NCBI GenBank assembly: GCA_944470555.2
Contig: OX104130.1
Location: 620,001 to 684,000, forward strand
Origin: Heterobilharzia americana
Taxonomy: Eukaryota > Platyhelminthes > Trematoda > Strigeidida > Schistosomatidae
Direction of reading: 5' to 3'
DNA: 64,000 nucleotides
The notes under the pieces are model-generated. The model searched no databases and was not told the origin of the DNA. It worked only from the letters and a program-made list of their open reading frames with translations. This document shows positions 1-12,515 of this stretch, piece by piece (within the stretch, counting starts at the first letter, position 1; every line of letters starts with the position of its first letter). Position numbers and translations under genes: made by a program.

Positions 1-2289
1 TGCATTATTAAAGGCAGTTGGTAACTTGCATCCAGAAGTTAGCAGTAGTCAGTAGACTTTCGCTACTTCACTCCAGTTGATTGATGCGAAGAGACTCATT
101 CCAGTTTTCCCTGTCCACAATGAGGAGCGAAGGCAGCCTAAGCGAAATTTGACTTGGAGTTTTCCCTACGATCTCGTGCAACCATAGATAGAGAGAGGAA
201 AGGATATGGATAAGGCATCAGCATTTGGAAACACTCGAAACTTGTTTTGCTTACTAGGTTTATTTGAACCCATGGTGTGTTTTCCGCATTCAATTCCACT
301 AATTTTGACCATTTTCTGTCTCCTTGGCTGTGATGCCTTGAGCTCACCTGCTGACTGTTTCTTGGTTTTAACATCTTTGCTTTTCGACCGCTGTCTTCGA
401 AATGTTTTGGTTTTTGTGGCAGGAGCTTGTTCTATGAATGTTGACCAATATCGACAATTGCTTTGGGCCATGCTTTCAATACACGACAATTGTTAGCTGC
501 ACGGCCGCTTCCCATTCATGAAGCTTTTTAGCCTGGCATTGACCTGGTGTCCGTTTACCCCATTTTGATCTCTTGAGCTTCCTAGGCATCGGGAACGTCG
601 TAATGCTACCATACATTATGCCAACTAGCTTAGAATTATAAGCACCAGTCCAGTATACGGAAGATAGGCATTTGTGTGTTAAATAATATGGCTCAGACTG
701 GCTTGCAAGACAGTCGTAACGGTGTGAAAATTAAGGAGAAGGTTTCAAAGAGAATAAAATAGGTGAGCTTGGTGCATTCCACAATTCCATGCCCTTAGGT
801 TCATGAACTGGTTTAATGTGAGAAGGTGGCGCCGGCATTATTTCGCAGTATCCAGGGAGCATCCATCTACCAGTTTCCTGGAGTGTCATCTGAATGGAAT
901 GAAGGAAACCGTATTTTCTGATACATTTGGCGCTTTCGCGATGATAAATTTCCTGATGCATTTCTTATAGTACATGGGTTCCTGGAATTTTAAACCGTCG
1001 GTGGAATCTCAGTCTCCCTTCGGAACCTTAGAAAGTTTCGGGGAAATGACTTGGAAACCTCGGAGAATTTCTTAAATCTCCAAATTTTATCTGAAGGTAA
1101 AATCTTTGGGTATTCGCGCAAGACATACAAAGCCCATATGCAGCAAGCTCTGTGTGGGTTGTAAACTGAGCACACTTTTGAGAACCGGAAATCAGTTTTC
1201 CCAAATTTTAGACATGTTTGGTCTTTGTTGTGAAAACCACATTAAAGGTTTTCTGCTATACCTTCACGTGAAGCAATTTACACAACCTTTGAACTTTCAT
1301 CACTTTTGAGCCTTGAGGTCTCATGCATAAATAGTTTTTATTTCAAGCATTCCTCTGTCGTTGGTCAGTTTTGCTGCTCCTATCACAAACAAAATTTTAC
1401 TGGTTTAGCTTTTACTGAGCATGTTCATTTTAAGTACTGTTTTTCGTCCAGTTTTTTCAGCGTAACTACTGTAGGGAATATTCGCTCTTTTGCTGCTGAG
1501 TGTGAATTTAGTCATTATGACCCACTAGGGGCAGTCGCTGGCATCACTCTCCGTCTGAATTCATTTAATTTTGGAGAGAACAGTCAGCGATGGCTATGTC
1601 TGCTGTCCACCCGGCTGCTGATTTCCGGTCGATAAAGGTATGAAAATGGGTGTCGTTCCACAAAGTTTGCACTGCACTGAAACCAGCCATATTTGAGCGT
1701 TGTGGTAAATCAGCTTCTCCTTGGCTATGCAACTTTAGCCATGAACCGCAGCCGGCTTTACTTCGGACAGTCGTTGAAATACTACTCGCTGAAAAGCACG
1801 AGTATGGTGACGATAACTGCCGGACCACTGTCGTATTAGATGTTGGCGTAGCGTGTACTACTGTGAATTCATCTGACCAGTGGCTTCAAGATGAACCAGC
1901 GTCACACAACTCTGAATGATGAAGGACACTGTTGCACCGCTTCTGAAACTGCTGGCGCCGAGGGTAACTAGAGGCGATCGCCGCGCGAAACATGCTGCCA
2001 AGTGATCCGCAAAAAGGACTGGCCTGTGAACGACTTGGTACCGTGTATGAGAACGACAAATACGATTGGATTTTCCCAGCAGGGATAGGAAGAAACATTC
2101 AAATATCTTCATTAAATCTGCAAAGTTATGAAACTTGTTGAGGAGGCTTCGAAGGCCGTGAATACGAGATTCAAGGATGACGCAGCTATACCCAGTGTGA
2201 CCTATAACTTTGAAGGGTCGGTAGAAGATGACTCCTTAAAGTGTCACACTCATGGTCTGAAGCAACCTGCCTGGCTAAACAGTTCGATA
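1..2289. other. No gene recognised (left flank)
   Basis: I see no convincing gene or repeat here. Short open frames occur on both strands (for example minus 1,565-1,828 and plus 206-496), but none shows a motif, a splice structure or a protein family I recognise. The stretch around 1,560-2,110 is richer in G+C than the rest of the flank and could be an old repeat. Confidence 0.4.
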
Positions 2290-3603
2290 GTTATCAGCCT
2301 GTCCGGAGCTCAGATAAAGGGGGAAGGTTGGGCGTACGGCCAGCAACTCTACCCCGTAAAACCAATCCAACCGCTAAACAAACTTCAGAGCACAAACAAA
2401 ATGCAAAAATAAAAACAAACTTATTCCCCACTGGAATCGGAGAGACGAAATGACGCCAGTTGGTGAAAGCCTTCGGGAAGCCGACTGACCAAAGTATCTT
2501 CTCTTCTCTCAATGAAAGCGAAGTAGGAGTGGAGACATGCAACGTCCGTGCCATGCATGAGCCTACCAAGGCTGCCTTGATTGCGAAAAAGATAAGGAAA
2601 TATGGCATGAAGATGCTAGAAACCTGCGAAAGTAGGTGGAACGGAAGTGGACTCTTCAAACTATCAACTAGAGAATCAGTAATCTGCTCCAACATTGTCG
2701 CTAAGACGACAAGCGCGGGCACGCATGGGGAGTGTGCAGAAAGTGGAAGCGCAGCCTACTGGATACAAAACTAAGGAGGGGAGCGGATATAGGTTCACGC
2801 CACTCACTGTATAGTGCAGGGAACAATCCTACGACACGATGGCAAGTGAAACAGAACAGGCTTCAGGTAGGAGAGACCTGAAAACACTATATCAAATAAC
2901 CAGGGAGGAGGGAAGAGATCAACACAGATGAAACCAATAAAAGATAGTGAAGGAAACCTAGTTACCAAAGAGGAGAAACAAAGGAAACGATGGGCTGACC
3001 ACCTCAAAAAACTCTTGAATCGACCACCACCATCACCTGCAACTCGTCCAGAAATACCACCAGCACCCCAGCCACAGAACTACCAGTGTACACAAGCCCT
3101 CCGACAAAATCAGAAGTGGAGTCCTGAACGCCACAAAGTTGCTGAAATCCGGGAAAGCAGCAGGACCAGATGGAATTCCTCCAGAAGCACTGAAAACGGA
3201 AGCAGAGACAATAGCGGAAATGCTCACACCACTATTGCACAAGGTTTAGGAGGAAGGAAGGAAGGAAAGGTGCCTGCTTGCCTACTGGAAGAAGGCCTAC
3301 CTTGTCAAACTCCTAAAGAAGGGAGACCTAAGTAATTGCAAAAACTGGTGAGGAATCATGCTCCTGTCCACACAGAGCAACCAAAATATCAAGCCACATC
3401 ATCTTGGAGAGACTAACGCATGCGCTGGATTCAAAACTACTACCGAAACAGATTGGCGTCAGGAAGAACAAATCAGATGCGAACCAAATCCCGACGCTAC
3501 GCATCATCATAGATTACAGCATAGAATGACAGTCAACTGGATTTTCACCTCAACTTCATCGATTTTTATATGACCTTCGGCAGCGTCAACCAAGAAGTGA
3601 TTT

Positions 3604-4516
3604 GGCGGGTACCTGCTCCAACAATAGACAGTAAAGTGGTTGAGTGTGTCGACCACTTCACTTACCTGGGAAGTGGGATCAGCCCTGCCCTGGTGGCTAG
3701 CTCAGTGGCAGATGAAATCTTTGCACGAATACAAAAGGCTCGATTGGCTTTCGCCAACTTACGCCACCTATGGTGCCACCGTGATATCCGATTGTCCACT
3801 AAGTGTCGCATGTACTGCACAGCAGTCCGCTCTGTTCTACTGTATGCCTGTGAAACATGGCCATTGAAGGTGAAAGACATGAGACAGCTGGCTTCAGGTG
3901 TTTGACCACCGTTCCCCTCGTAGTATAGGCCGTATTCCGTGGTGTCACCACATGAGTAACACAGAAGTCAGACTCAGGTGTAGAGTTCTAGGGAGAAGAT
4001 ATAGTCAGTTGACGAGGTTATGAACCTTCATCGACTGAGATGGTTGGGACACGTTATGTATGCCAAGTCGCCGTCTGCGTCATCACACAATGTTGGCCGA
4101 AGTAGGTTCAGGCTGGAAAATGGTTCGAGGCTCGATGCCAGACTAAAATATGGCATCAATGTATGAAGTCTCTGACTGTTGGTTTGAGCCATGTGGGGTG
4201 ATGCAGACTAGGTGGTTGGGGTTGGCGGGAAAAGAGAAACCAGTGGTTAGAGACTGTAGGTGGTGGCATGGCTGAAAATTGATGTCATTGGTGCACATGT
4301 ATACACACATTGTCCTTAACGCTATATCGAATCTCACCATTTTGTCGCTCCTCTTTCCTTTCTTCTCGTACTTTATATTTCTTTTGACTGCGTTCACTTA
4401 TCTTTATCCTTCACCTCACTACCTTTTTACTTGATGAACTGACGTGAGGTGTGGCAACTCGGACCGTTACGTAGTAATGCCTGGTCCTATGTCGATAATG
4501 ATGATGATGATGATGG
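3604..4516 (+). mobile_element. LINE-B 3' segment, unit 1
   Basis: This is the C-terminal part of the LINE-B protein, downstream of the reverse transcriptase core. Recognisable residues are VECVDHFTYLGS and ARIQKARLAFANLRHLW, then YACETWPLKV. They are followed by a broken tail and an (ATG)n end at 4,495-4,515. The open frame stops at 3,905 after a frameshift. The left junction lies in a short stretch (ttggc-ggtacctgct) that resembles LINE-A at 5,713-5,730, so microhomology may have guided the join. Confidence 0.8.
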
Positions 4517-4663
4517 CTTCAGAAAGAACAAATCATATGCGAACCAAATCCCGACGCTACGCATCATCATAGATTACAGCATAGAATGACAGTCAACTGG
4601 ATTTTCACCTCAACTTCATCGATTTTTATATGACCTTCGGCAGCGTCAACCAAGAAGTGATTT

Positions 4664-5567
4664 GGCGGGTACCTGCTCCAACAATAGACAGTAAAGTGGT
4701 TGAGTGTGTCGACCACTTCACTTACCTGGGAAGTAGGATCAACTCTGGTGGGTTAGTTGTCGATGCGATCTCTGCACGGATACAAAAGGCTCGATTGGCT
4801 TTCGCCAACTTACGCCACCTATGGTGCCGCCGTGATATCCGATTGTCCACTAAGTGTCGCATGTACTGCACAGCAGTCCGCTCTGTTCTACTGTATGCCT
4901 GTGAAACATGGCCATTGAAGGTGAAAGACATGAGACAGCTGGCTTCAGGTGTTTGACCACCGTTCCCCTCGTAGTATAGGCCGTATTCCGTGGTGTCACC
5001 ACATGAGTAACACAGAAGTCAGACTCAGGTGTAGAGTTCTAGGGAGAAGATATAGTCAGTTGACGAGGTTATGAACCTTCATCGACTGAGATGGTTGGGA
5101 CACGTTATGTATGCCAAGTCGCCGTCTGCGTCATCACACAATGTTGGCCGAAGTAGGTTCAGGCTGGAAAATGGTTCGAGGCTCGATGCCAGACTAAAAT
5201 ATGGCATCAATGTATGAAGTCTCTGACTGTTGGTTTGAGCCATGTGGGGTGATGCAGACTAGGTGGTTGGGGTTGGCGGGAAAAGAGAAACCAGTGGTTA
5301 GAGACTGTAGGTGGTGGCATGGCTGAAAATTGATGTCATTGGTGCACATGTATACACACATTGTCCTTAACGCTATATCGAATCTCACCATTTTGTCGCT
5401 CCTCTTTCCTTTCTTCTCGTACTTTATATTTCTTTTGACTGCGTTCACTTATCTTTATCCTTCACCTCACTACCTTTTTACTTGATGAACTGACGTGAGG
5501 TGTGGCAACTCGGACCGTTACGTAGTAATGCCTGGTCCTATGTCGATAATGATGATGATGATGATGG
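4664..5567 (+). mobile_element. LINE-B 3' segment, unit 2
   Basis: This is the second tandem copy of the same LINE-B 3' segment. It carries the same premature stop after ...RQLASGV and the same (ATG)n end (about 5,548-5,565) as unit 1. It differs from unit 1 mainly in the patch near 4,735-4,780 (INSGGLVVDAIS in place of ISPALVASSVADEIF). Confidence 0.8.
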
Positions 5568-6330
5568 CTTCAGAAAGAACAAATCATATGCGAACCAAAT
5601 CCCGACGCTACGCATCATCATAGATTACAGCATAGAATGACAGTCAACTGGATTTTCACCTCAACTTCATCGATTTTTATATGACCTTCGGCAGCGTCAA
5701 CCAAGAAGTGATTTGGCAGGTAGCTGCTTCAACACTACGGTTTTAGTGTCACAAACCTCTATCAACCTCATTCAACAGTTATATGACGACGCCACATGCC
5801 GGGTGATTCACAATGGAAAGCTCAGTGACGCCTTTGACGTAAAGACAGGCAGGAGTAAGACAAGGTTGCCCACCATTACCGATGATCTTCCTGATTGTGG
5901 TCGACTTGAGTGGACTGGATCATGCAACAAACTGTGAGGAGCTGAGAGAAGAGAGAAGAGATGCATACGCTGTTTGATAGACGACAAGACCCAAGAAGAT
6001 TTGGTATTGACCGATGATGACTTATGTCCAATATCGCACAAACTGGAAGATTTACAGGCAAAAACCAACAAGTTGACAGAGGAGGCAGACCAGCGAAGAT
6101 GGGACTTCAAGTGCATAATAGTCTGAAGCTATCTAGATCGGCCATCGGACACCCCCACCTGCATCATTTTTGTGGGTACGCAAGAATTCTCACGCTCGCT
6201 CCTGACCAGGGTGACCCGTTGAAGTTCGAATGGAAGGAAGAGGGGCAATTGCTCAACTTTAAGCTCGACAAGTGTATGAAGTAGTTAATTTTAGAAGTTC
6301 TGGTTTCCAAGTGGTTGTGAGGTCTTGTAA

Positions 6331-8035
6331 ATGAATGCTTCTAATGCCTGTATAGGCAAGCCACAGTACTCTTCAAGAACCGTAAACGTAGTCTACGTGA
6401 ATGTTCTCAGCATTAGAAATAAAATTATAGAGCTAGAAACGGTCCATGAACTAGATCTTAATGTTGTGGCCGTTAGCGAAACCTGGACGACAAACGACCC
6501 AGTTTCTCTTTAATTCTCTAGGGACATTTCACTGTTAGGGCAGGTGAACTTGGGGATTGGTGTGGCGGCAGCATACTACTCTGATTTTGTGGTGATGTTC
6601 ACATACGATCAGCCACTCTTGAAGTACTTGAATTCGGTACCTGAGAAGTGACTGGCCTTGAGGTCAAAGCGAGACGTCTTCACTGTTGGGGCAATTAACG
6701 TTAGTTAATCTCAGCTTGGAAGTACTTCCTGCTAACTCACATACTTGACTAGACTAGATGCCTAATAGTTGTGGACCTAAGCGCCTTACAGGTGTACCGG
6801 ACGACACTGTCAATTTTACCCCCAGAAAATTGCTTCGAAAGCGACGTACTTTTACTGGTACTTGAATCTGCTCTAGTTCAAGACGTAACATATGCAGAAA
6901 GCTATGATTTAGAACCCAAGTTGTCGCTATTAGATTTTATCTTAACTCTGCGGTGTGAAAACATTATGGATCTACGGTACATCTCTTCGTTAGCGAACAG
7001 CGGTCATGGGGTGTTATGTTTTGGTCTTCGAGTGCACAAGTTTAACTGACTTAATTTGGAGGGCGTAACCATTCCATATGCAGGGGATCCCGCAGTCGGT
7101 GGAGATTAGACTATCGACAAAGACTTTTCAGTCGACATCATCGCAGGCCAACTTAGAAGAAGTAGCAACGCTACTTATTCTGCGGCAGAACCCATGAAGA
7201 ACGTTGCATTAACCTCGTGCTTTGACAAGGTGCTCAAGAACTACTAAAGCAGAGGAAGCGTTCGTGGGGCACAAACTTGGGAACTGGATTAAAAATATTT
7301 GAAACCAAATACTGTTATGTCTTTAATCTATGCAATAGTTTGACCGCATGGTCTCAAGTTTCATACTAGAAACAGCTCATAAATGATTTCTAAAACTGTC
7401 CTAGAGGGCTGTTCTCACTTGTCAGAAGAAAGGCTGAAAGAAAATGTGAAACCCCTGTAACATGACAAGTTGAAGGTCTGACCGTTGAGGGAAAACTAAT
7501 CTGTCCAAAGCCGAATGTCTTCGGGAATACTTTGGTACAGTGTTCTGCATGGGTCGTGACACTGGACTGCCCAGCAGCAATGCCAGTGGGTACTGTGCAG
7601 ATGACGAAGGAGACATTTTTCGCTTGCTCATACTTCCAATGCCTGGAAAATCCCCGGGACTAACTTGTTTGTACCACGGATTGTTTTCCTCCCCAACAGA
7701 CCTTGTTGCTAAGCCAGCTACTGATCTTTTGTATGCTTCCCTGTCTCAGAATCAGAGTGCTAGAGAAAGGAAAGATGCTTTAAACAACCCAGTTCTTAAG
7801 GCCAGTTGTCACCAGCTGGCACCCAACTACAGGCTTGTGAGCCGAAGCAGCATGGTTATAATGGTTTCATAAAATTTAATTCCCCAAAATTACTTAGTTA
7901 TGTTGAGTTAAACAACATTTTGGCGCCACAGCAACATGGTTTTCGGCTTGGACACTTCTGTTTAACAAGTTTCCTCGCACAGAAACTCAGTAGTAGGTAC
8001 AAACCGATTCACTTACAATGTACAAAATGAACGGA
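6331..8035 (+). mobile_element. CR1-like LINE fragment (endonuclease and start of RT), decayed
   Basis: Plus-strand remains of a CR1/Jockey-type element. At 6,380-6,510 the translation reads like the first strand of an APE endonuclease (VNVLSIRNKIIELE, then VAVSETWTTNDP). At 6,900-7,045 it resembles the end of the endonuclease (LLDFILTLRCENIMDL, then SGHGVLCF). At 7,880-7,960 it resembles the reverse transcriptase finger region (NNILAPQQHGF). Frameshifts and stops separate the pieces. The clade call rests on remembered motif order only. Confidence 0.6.
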
Positions 8036-8080
8036 GAGAATTGTCCAGGTTGAGTTGCAAGATGAGGCAAAAAGCAGACG

Positions 8081-8308
8081 GTGGTTTGGATGATGTCAAC
8101 TACAGGGAAACCGACACATTCCAAACGGTATCTAGGCTTCAAGTCATCTCATCCAGTGTCAACCAAGGCGGGTTCACCTGAATATCTAAGTTGTAGAGTT
8201 GGGAAACTGACTATTCAGTGCAAGGATCTGGAAGAGGAACTTAAGCACGTAAAACAAGCATTAATAAATGATAATTGTCCGCTGCGGTTTGTTCAGAAAT
8301 TCGTATGA
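8081..8308 (+). mobile_element. Possible Penelope-like element scrap
   Basis: The open frame contains EEELKHVKQALINDNCP followed by RFVQKFV. This pattern resembles the segment after the reverse transcriptase in Penelope-like elements, where a conserved EEL-x-n-NGYP-x-F motif precedes the GIY-YIG domain. Only about 75 residues remain and no catalytic motif is present, so the call is tentative. It directly follows the CR1-like fragment. Confidence 0.35.
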
Positions 8309-8990
8309 ACACATAAGAAACGAAACAACAACAGCAACACGACTGCGAATAATAACGACAACACGAGTAGAAAAGAGTTCACAACCTTCATCATGTTACC
8401 CTATAAGGAAGGAAGCCTAACACATGATTCAGAAGAGAGCTGGAAAGAGGGTGATATTCAAACCTGCAGACTCACCTGAATATAAGCTTTCTCGGCTTAT
8501 GGATCCGATAGGAACAATGAGGCAGAATAATTTAATCTTTTAGATTCGTTGTAATGACTGAGGGGTCAAGTGGACGGGTCGAACCTGCAGGGTCGGGGTC
8601 AGTCAGAATAACCGATTACGGAAATTTAGCCAAACAAGGTATGACGGACCCCAATAAAATCCACAAATTAAATTTAAAATTTTCGGTTGATGCAATCGTG
8701 CATTGACACATGGCCACATGATAAGGTGAAATAAAGCCATTGTTCTTAAGCTTAAATGACCAGGTGGAAAGGGAGGCTGATTACTGAATTTATGTCCATC
8801 GAGCCTACACCCAACACATGTAACAGAAATGGAGAAACACCAGCACCAGGGCTATAGAAAACTTTACCACCAGTGAAGGAAGAACACTAATTGACTGAAC
8901 TATAAAAATCAGACATCGAAAGGAGTGTGGCTGCAGTGGTATGATTGAGTGGTGATTTATGCTCAAAATGTCATCAAGTAAATAATACTA
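8309..8990. other. No gene recognised
   Basis: I see no protein family, tRNA or clear repeat. The sequence has many stops in all frames and probably consists of old element debris between two CR1-like fragments. Confidence 0.4.
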
Positions 8991-11660
8991 AATCACTGTG
9001 TGCTGTAAATCAGACGGGCAAATACAACGTGGACGGACAAGATTTTCTCATTCAGACACTCGAATCTGCCGTGAAAGAAGACTTTGAGGCAGGATGGTGG
9101 GACTACGATCTCTCCGTTCCTACCTTTCTGCAAAACGTATAATCCTGACAGAAAACTGGCTTTCTCTGGATATTATTGACATCGAACTCAGTGTAGACGC
9201 TATACATCTGTTCAGGAGGGACAGGGAGCACAAGGAAGCAGTCGGAGTAGCAGTGTTTATGAGAGACAGTCTCATAAGTGAACGAGTCACCGAGGTTGTA
9301 TTGTCAAAGTTCCAAGACCCTGTCTGGTGCAACTTCATTTTCGGACACACCAAGTACCTGAAACGAGGGTCTATTAAGCCTCTGCTGGCAAAGTAGGACG
9401 GAATCGACTACTGCTGTAAGTAATGTCGGAATAGACGACTATGAGAATCGGTCAAATTACCACAGCGGGGAACTTAATTTTCTAACTCTCTGTCCTAGGC
9501 AGGACAAGGCGGCTTCAACCCAGACTGCTGACAGAAACCTGCTCAGCACCGTCAAAGAGTCTGGGTTGTATGAGAATGCTGGTGATGACGCAGGGTGGAG
9601 ACCGGGCAGTAAGTCGTCCATACTGGACCATCTTAGCAATAGTGACCTTCTGATACCAGAAGATGTACAGGTTCAGGCCCCTCTTGACGACAGCGGTCAT
9701 GGCACAGTAGATACGGATGTGGTTTCCAGCAAACAACTATCATTAAAGGGATCCGGCCCCTGCATTTGCTGTAGCAAGGCAGGCAACTTTGAGATGAATC
9801 GATATCTGTCGACATCACTGTGGCCCCAGCAGTGGATTACTTTGTCGGTTGACCAGCATTAGGAACTAGTAAGGATATAATTGGGAGGGCTGTCTCTAAA
9901 AACGCCTCATTCGTCAAAGTAGTACAAAGAACAGACCTCATGGCTGAAACGAGGCATTGAACGCCCCTTGAAGGCCAAGAGGAAAGCGTGGTGCAGCTGG
10001 AGGATCTCCAGAAAAAAGCCAGATCGTAGCGCATATAAGGAATCGATGCAAAATCGGAGTGAGATTAAGGAGCAAGAGGTCATTCCAGATAAACGTTGGC
10101 CAGGAGCCTTGGGCTGCATAAAAAACCTTTATCGATCCATGGCAAATAAAACGTCTACCTGCCCGGAGCTTGTGTGATGAAAGTTCTGAACGAAGAGAAC
10201 CTGTCTGGACTGGAGATTGCAGAAGCCTTTGGCCCTACTTTTGGTACACAAGATGTTGTCATCCAATTCAAAAATCAACTGCCTGAAAAACCCTCAGCAC
10301 TACTTGATGCAGAACAGCTGTGTGGAGTAACAGTAACCTTTGCTATGGTCTTCGAACAACTGTCAGGACTCCGCGCAGGTGAGTGAACGTGGGCAATGAC
10401 ATTCGGCGGGTGCTCCCTTTAGTCCTCTCTGTAATGTGTTTCAACACTTCGCAGACAAGCACATGCTTCTACTAGGGTGGGGGCGTGCCTTTCTCTCCCC
10501 CATCTTCAAAGGAAGAAACAGGTACAGCCCGAAATACTATCTACCTGTGGTAGTTTTACTGGTTCTGTCGAAAGTAGTTGAGGGTGTGGTAGACAACCTC
10601 ATCAGAAAACGCTTGTACAAGGGGGGAGCACTTAAAGATGCTCAGCATGGTTGAAGAAAGCGCAGGTCCTGCGACTCAGACATTCTGGCAGCCAATGATG
10701 ACTTGACGGCTTGCTGGGACCGCAGAGTTGCTGGTTATGTGATTCCCCCGGATCTTGCTGCTGACACTGTCTCACACGACATTCTCACTCGCGAAATGTC
10801 ACGGTCAGGAACCAACGGCTGAGTGCTCTACAGGCTCCCGGACCATGTGAACGGCGGGGACTTCGACACAGAAGTCGGTAGGGTTCGCTCAACTTGGAGG
10901 AGTGTATCATCTGGTGCCCCACAAGGAGAGATTATGGGCTCGCTGCTATTCCTTCTTTTTGTGAATGACCTCCCATTGAGTCTCAGTTCCCGGATTTTAA
11001 TTTACTCTGACGATATTAAGTCATGGAGAGCTGTGACATCGGAAACAAAGTCAGTCGCACTGAAGAGTGATCTCAGGTAGCATATACAGCAGGTGGATAG
11101 TAACAGACCAGTATTTAACTTTGATAAATGCTGGATCAGGTTCCTCCATACCGTTGACACTCGAAAAATATCCTACCCTCTCTGTGGTCCGCAGCTTTCT
11201 CACATCACTAGGGAGAAATACCCGAGACCAATACCCACTGACAGACTGGAAATGTGAACCTTTCGGAGAAAGCCTTGTGACGAGCCATGAAGAGCGTTGT
11301 GAAAATATGGCAAAAGCCACACGAAGAGAGGCTTAAAGGCTTAATGCTTTACCCAGCCACCGTAGGTTACGTGACGATTTGATAACGGCTTACGAAACAT
11401 TTGGTAACGCAAATCGTCCGAACAGCAGAATACTGGCGAACGGCCACCGTAGCAACCTTCGTGGTAGCCGAAGGAGAATTGCCCATCAAAGGATGATTGC
11501 TCGTGTCCATACAGACACTTTTCTCTGTGAGTTTACGGTCACTGCAAAGCACTGCCTGCAGAGATTGCTATTGCTCCATCTGTCGACAGCCGAAAGAGGA
11601 GGTTGGACGACTACACATCAGCGCACGGCTTGAGCTTATCAAGCTGGGATACAGACTAGA
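8991..11660 (+). mobile_element. CR1-like LINE, endonuclease to C-terminus, many frameshifts
   Basis: Most of an element's single long reading frame can be followed across frameshifts. Endonuclease is at 9,120-9,400 (LTENWLSLDIIDIELSVD, then HLFRRDREHKEAVGVAVF). Its later part is at 9,560-9,720 (KSSILDHLSNSDLLIPE, then SGHGTVDTDV). Reverse transcriptase runs from about 10,430 (ADKHMLLLGWGRAFLSPIFK) to 11,080, with GAPQG at about 10,913 and the catalytic YxDD box as YSDD at 11,003-11,014. The end (11,380-11,620) resembles the usual C-terminal helical region of CR1 proteins. No intact product is possible. Confidence 0.75.
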
Positions 11661-12130
11661 TTGATACAACCAACTAATTCCCCGAAAGTCAGAGCAACCA
11701 ACTGCATACCGGGCCTTTTTTACAGCCACCATCATCGCTTAATTGACTTAACCTTGTATTTTACTGTCAGGCGTCTGCTCCAGTCCTGTACCCCCGATAA
11801 CAAACAACATTATTTCTGTCCCGATAATCTGTCCTATGACCTTAAGTGCCCCTTCTCTCCTCCCCCAGCTCCGTGATCTGGCTGTGTTTATCAAGGTCCC
11901 CTTTACCACTAGTATCTCTTACGAATTTACCTACCTGGGCTTCCCTTTGCCTTCCGTTCAACTTCCTTTTACTTTGATTTCCCCTAGAACTTCCTCTCCC
12001 TTGTTTTCGCCGAACACCTTTTCACCACTTCTATCCCCATTTTACAACCGGCAGAACAAACGTCTGGTGGCAAGGAATTCGAAGAACCCACCTGCACCAT
12101 ACTCCTTGGGAAAATCATACAACAAAGATG
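11661..12130. other. Pyrimidine-rich stretch, probably CR1 3' flank
   Basis: This plus-strand C/T-rich segment (especially 11,840-12,050) follows the end of the CR1-like frame. It may be the element's 3' untranslated region or flanking sequence. Open frames here are compositional and show no motif. Confidence 0.3.
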
Positions 12131-12134
12131 GATA

Positions 12135-12400
12135 GTGACTCAGAGTGGAAGCCAGGATGAGCGCTTCGTCCTATTTAAGATTCGTCAGTTGGATGTACCT
12201 GCCTCCAGGTGAGTGATGTTGTCGTCATGAGGATTCGGACTCGGGAGCGATCGCTTCAAACGCCAGAGCGTTACCCACTTCACCCCTCAGCCACGATACC
12301 TACTTCTTGTGCGACGGGCACGGTCTTAGTACAATTGCCTGTGGTATACCGTCGTTGATCGGACCGAATTAGTCGGTCTCAGTTGACATGCGGGCCCCTG
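12135..12400 (-). mobile_element. tRNA-headed SINE-like unit with degenerate hammerhead core
   Basis: Read on the minus strand, the unit has a leader (about 12,400-12,310), a tRNA-like head with gtggctgaggggtgaagtgg (A-box region) and a B-box-like tcccgagtccgaatcc, then a hammerhead-like stretch at about 12,200-12,150. The core CTGACGA is kept, but GAAA has become GAAG and the base after CTGACGA is A instead of the pairing G, so self-cleavage is unlikely. It matches the units at 17.8 and 58.5-59.0 kb. Confidence 0.65.
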
Positions 12401-12515
12401 TCCTATCCATCTTTACTACGATAAGGACACAGGCCGTGTCGAGACATCCACGCAAGAGCCCACATGCCAGTAGAGACCGATCAGTTCGGTCCAGTCAACG
12501 ACGGTATAATAAAAG
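12342..12515. repeat. Imperfect palindrome from two SINE leaders head to head
   Basis: The segment starting ataccgtcgttgatcgg at 12,342 is the imperfect reverse complement of the segment ending cagtcaacgacggtat at about 12,510. Each arm is about 75 bp. The same leader (gaccgat-cggtcc-atcaa-gacgg) recurs on the plus strand at 59,085-59,115. The structure is best read as two SINE leaders in divergent orientation, of which only the minus unit keeps its body here. Confidence 0.6.

Larger units (their letters stand above)
3461..5571 (+). repeat. Two tandem units (1,060 and 1,051 bp), LINE-A/LINE-B chimera
   Basis: The sequence around agaaagaaca occurs at 3,461, 4,521 and 5,572, giving unit lengths of 1,060 and 1,051 bp. 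Each unit has about 140 bp of LINE-A, then about 0.9 kb of the 3' end of LINE-B, ending in a (GAT/ATG)n run before the next unit. The third start continues as LINE-A without the switch. The units are nearly identical except for a patch at about 3,675-3,725 versus 4,735-4,780, where unit 1 matches the LINE-B copies at 22.9 and 54.3 kb and unit 2 does not. Confidence 0.85.
2290..6117 (+). mobile_element. LINE-A (RTE-like) copy, scrambled and decayed
   Basis: This is a decayed plus-strand copy of the LINE-A family whose best copy lies at 41,890-45,171. The 5' region (2,290-2,460) matches the family leader. The endonuclease start follows (2,460-2,710, including residues CESRWNGSGL), then the region between endonuclease and reverse transcriptase (2,760-3,530) with internal deletions. 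At about 3,600 the sequence switches to the 3' part of a different family (LINE-B). That chimera is repeated in tandem, and LINE-A resumes at about 5,568, running through the reverse transcriptase core (5,710-6,110; LIQQLYDDATC). Many stops and frameshifts make it non-functional. Confidence 0.8.

Noticed and set aside
1565..1828. Minus-strand 87-residue frame as a small gene
   Set aside because: No start context, splice signal or family resemblance; it overlaps open frames on the other strand of similar quality.
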